Source: a virus. Taken from it: DNA of 30,607 nt. The notes under the pieces were generated by a model that ran no database searches, was not told the origin of the DNA, and saw only the letters and a list, made by a program, of their open reading frames with translations. Location: the IMG/VR virus record IMGVR_UViG_3300008116_000229, positions 1 through 30,607 of that record. One strand, 5' to 3'. Both the position numbers and the translations under genes were made by a program. Below, piece after piece: positions 29,459 through 30,607 of the stretch (position 1 is the first letter of the stretch; each line of letters begins with the position of its first letter).

Positions 29459-30607
29459 TAATGGTATTCCCACATGTATGATCTATCACCATATTCATCC
29501 GTATACCATCTATCACCAGAATTATCTACAAAACTTTCCCCCCCATCAAGTCCATCAGCAATGAATCCAAATGGTGCCATGTCCTGTTCAATTTGATTTT
29601 TTTGTTCTTCATAAATTCTCTTACGAACATCATTGTCCGTCATTTCTTTAAAATAATCTTGAGCAACCAACCAAGAAAAGATAACAAGACACATTGCTAA
29701 GTCATCATTACATCCTTCTTCGGCTTCAAATGAATTATGCTTTTGTGCAAACGTAGTTAATTCTGCAATAATTTCGTAATCTACTGTAAGTAACTTATCA
29801 TCTTCCAATAGAGTCTTTAAATTCGAGCATCCCAACTTTTTAACTGCAGCAGTCATTCTGACTCCAAGTTGAGACTTTTTACCACTAAAACCTGAACCAA
29901 CAATCTGACCTGCACGACCTCTCATTGCACACATCAGAACATTATCATACTCAAGATCAAAGTGAAGAATGCTTGCGACTTGATCTCCAATATCATTAAC
30001 CTCAATTAATAACCAAGCATCATTATATCCTTTTGCTACTTCATGAATTACACTTGGAAATAGCATCGGTTTAATTTCATTGTTTCTATACTTTGCTACA
30101 ACTTTATATGGGAAGTTAGTAATATCAAAAACAATAAATGCCGAATAGTCATTACCAAGTCCACGAGCAACGTCTACAGTGATTAGATAGTTATTTTCCT
30201 CTTTTGGGTGCTCATATACGTCTAATCCAGCATTTCGTTTAATTGGATCCTCATAAACTAAATTTCTGAGTTTTGATGGATTGATAAGAGTGTTAACTGA
30301 TCCTAAAAATTCACACTCAAACTCAACTTTGAACTGCTGTTCTGAGGTGTTAGCAATCGTCTGCTCCTTCCATGCAGTGTCCCTTCCGGGCACTTCTGAC
30401 CAATGAACGTCTGTTGGTACATATTCGTTCTTACCACGCTCTGAGTCGTGCCACATGCGGTAGAAGTGGTTCATACCCCGTGGCGTGGATACGATGATTA
30501 CCTTCGTGCTTTGTCCAGAAGAAATAGTAGGATAAACAGAGGCAAAGAAGTCATCAGCAATGTGATTCGGGATGAAAGCGAACTCGTCAAGAAAGATGAC
30601 ATTATAG
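29458..30607 (-). CDS. gp17: Terminase large subunit gp17, C-terminal part (cut by window edge)
   Basis: The packaging motor ATPase plus headful nuclease. About 383 codons lie in the window, and the N-terminus with Walker A is beyond position 30607. Visible are the Walker B NVIFLDEFAF at the very edge and the coupling motif VSTPRGM near 30480. The RNase-H-like nuclease domain has YLITVDVARGLGNDYSAFIV (first catalytic Asp), LIEVNDIGDQVAS (acidic residue) and a late DDLAMCLVIFSW (final Asp pair). The tail is Asp/Tyr-rich. No frameshift or intein is visible in the part seen. Confidence 0.97.
   Translation of the reverse strand, partial: YNVIFLDEFAFIPNHIADDFFASVYPTISSGQSTKVIIVSTPRGMNHFYRMWHDSERGKNEYVPTDVHWSEVPGRDTAWKEQTIANTSEQQFKVEFECEFLGSVNTLINPSKLRNLVYEDPIKRNAGLDVYEHPKEENNYLITVDVARGLGNDYSAFIVFDITNFPYKVVAKYRNNEIKPMLFPSVIHEVAKGYNDAWLLIEVNDIGDQVASILHFDLEYDNVLMCAMRGRAGQIVGSGFSGKKSQLGVRMTAAVKKLGCSNLKTLLEDDKLLTVDYEIIAELTTFAQKHNSFEAEEGCNDDLAMCLVIFSWLVAQDYFKEMTDNDVRKRIYEEQKNQIEQDMAPFGFIADGLDGGESFVDNSGDRWYTDEYGDRSYMWEYH

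Noticed and set aside
1-30607. tRNA genes, insertion sequences, integrase or attachment sites
   Set aside because: No cloverleaf-like segment, transposase with terminal repeats, or integrase was seen. The IS110-like protein lacks IS110 flanks and is surrounded by array units instead.

Overview
The window is part of the genome of a T4-like myovirus that infects marine cyanobacteria (a Synechococcus/Prochlorococcus cyanomyovirus). The evidence is the order of T4 core genes on one strand: gp17, gp18, gp19, gp20, gp67, gp21, gp22, gp23, a gp3-like gene, uvsY, uvsW, gp55, gp47, gp46, gp45, gp44, gp62, regA, hsp20, gp43 and uvsX. Cyanophage or cyanobacterial markers are mixed in: a cobS-type AAA+ gene, a DUF3110-like gene and cyanophage small proteins. 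Every gene I accept reads on the minus strand, so the transcriptional order runs from high to low coordinates. The opposite-strand ORFs are shadows.

Layout in transcription order. (1) 30607-20668, virion module: terminase large subunit (partial), a Zn-ribbon protein, sheath, tube, portal, gp67-like core protein, an 88-aa protein, protease, scaffold, major capsid protein and a 57-aa ORF. Several genes are preceded by T4-late-like NATAAATA boxes. (2) 20663-17747: a tail-tube-like/gp3-syntenic protein, UvsY, UvsW and an Sm-like small protein. (3) 17652-11829: a chain of genes with overlapping stop and start codons: gp55 late sigma factor, gp47, DUF3110-like, gp46, a 57-aa ORF and a VWA/HExxH (CobT-like) protein. 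An EF-hand-like 54-aa protein and cobS follow. (4) 10392-5691, replication module: a DUF3310-like protein, gp45, a MNIFV-family protein, gp44, a membrane protein, an HTH-like protein, a Dam methylase, gp62 and RegA. (5) 5690-4168, accessory island described below. (6) 4090-270: a broken hsp20, two more Sm-like paralogues, DNA polymerase gp43, a 54-aa ORF and the N-terminus of uvsX (cut by the window edge).

The most interesting locus is the island between regA and hsp20. A 339-aa protein has a DEDD/RuvC-type N-terminus of IS110 style (D7, E48/E49, K108-T-D110 and D113). Its C-terminal segment resembles the IS110 'YxGLxP...G...K' region. It is embedded in seven tandem imperfect-palindrome repeats, two 5' and five 3' of the gene, each with two short variable segments. 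The gene, the array and the box C/D-like motifs together match the recently described TIGR-Tas (TasR) RNA-guided DNA-targeting systems. The unit is driven by a near-consensus sigma70 promoter (TTGACT-17-TATAAT) built into the regA terminator and ends in its own hairpin terminator.

Other points of interest are: hsp20 disrupted by an out-of-frame internal deletion; composite terminator/promoter elements at operon boundaries; three Sm-like paralogues; a Dam gene lodged inside the clamp-loader operon; and several small genes supported by 1- to 4-nt stop/start overlaps.
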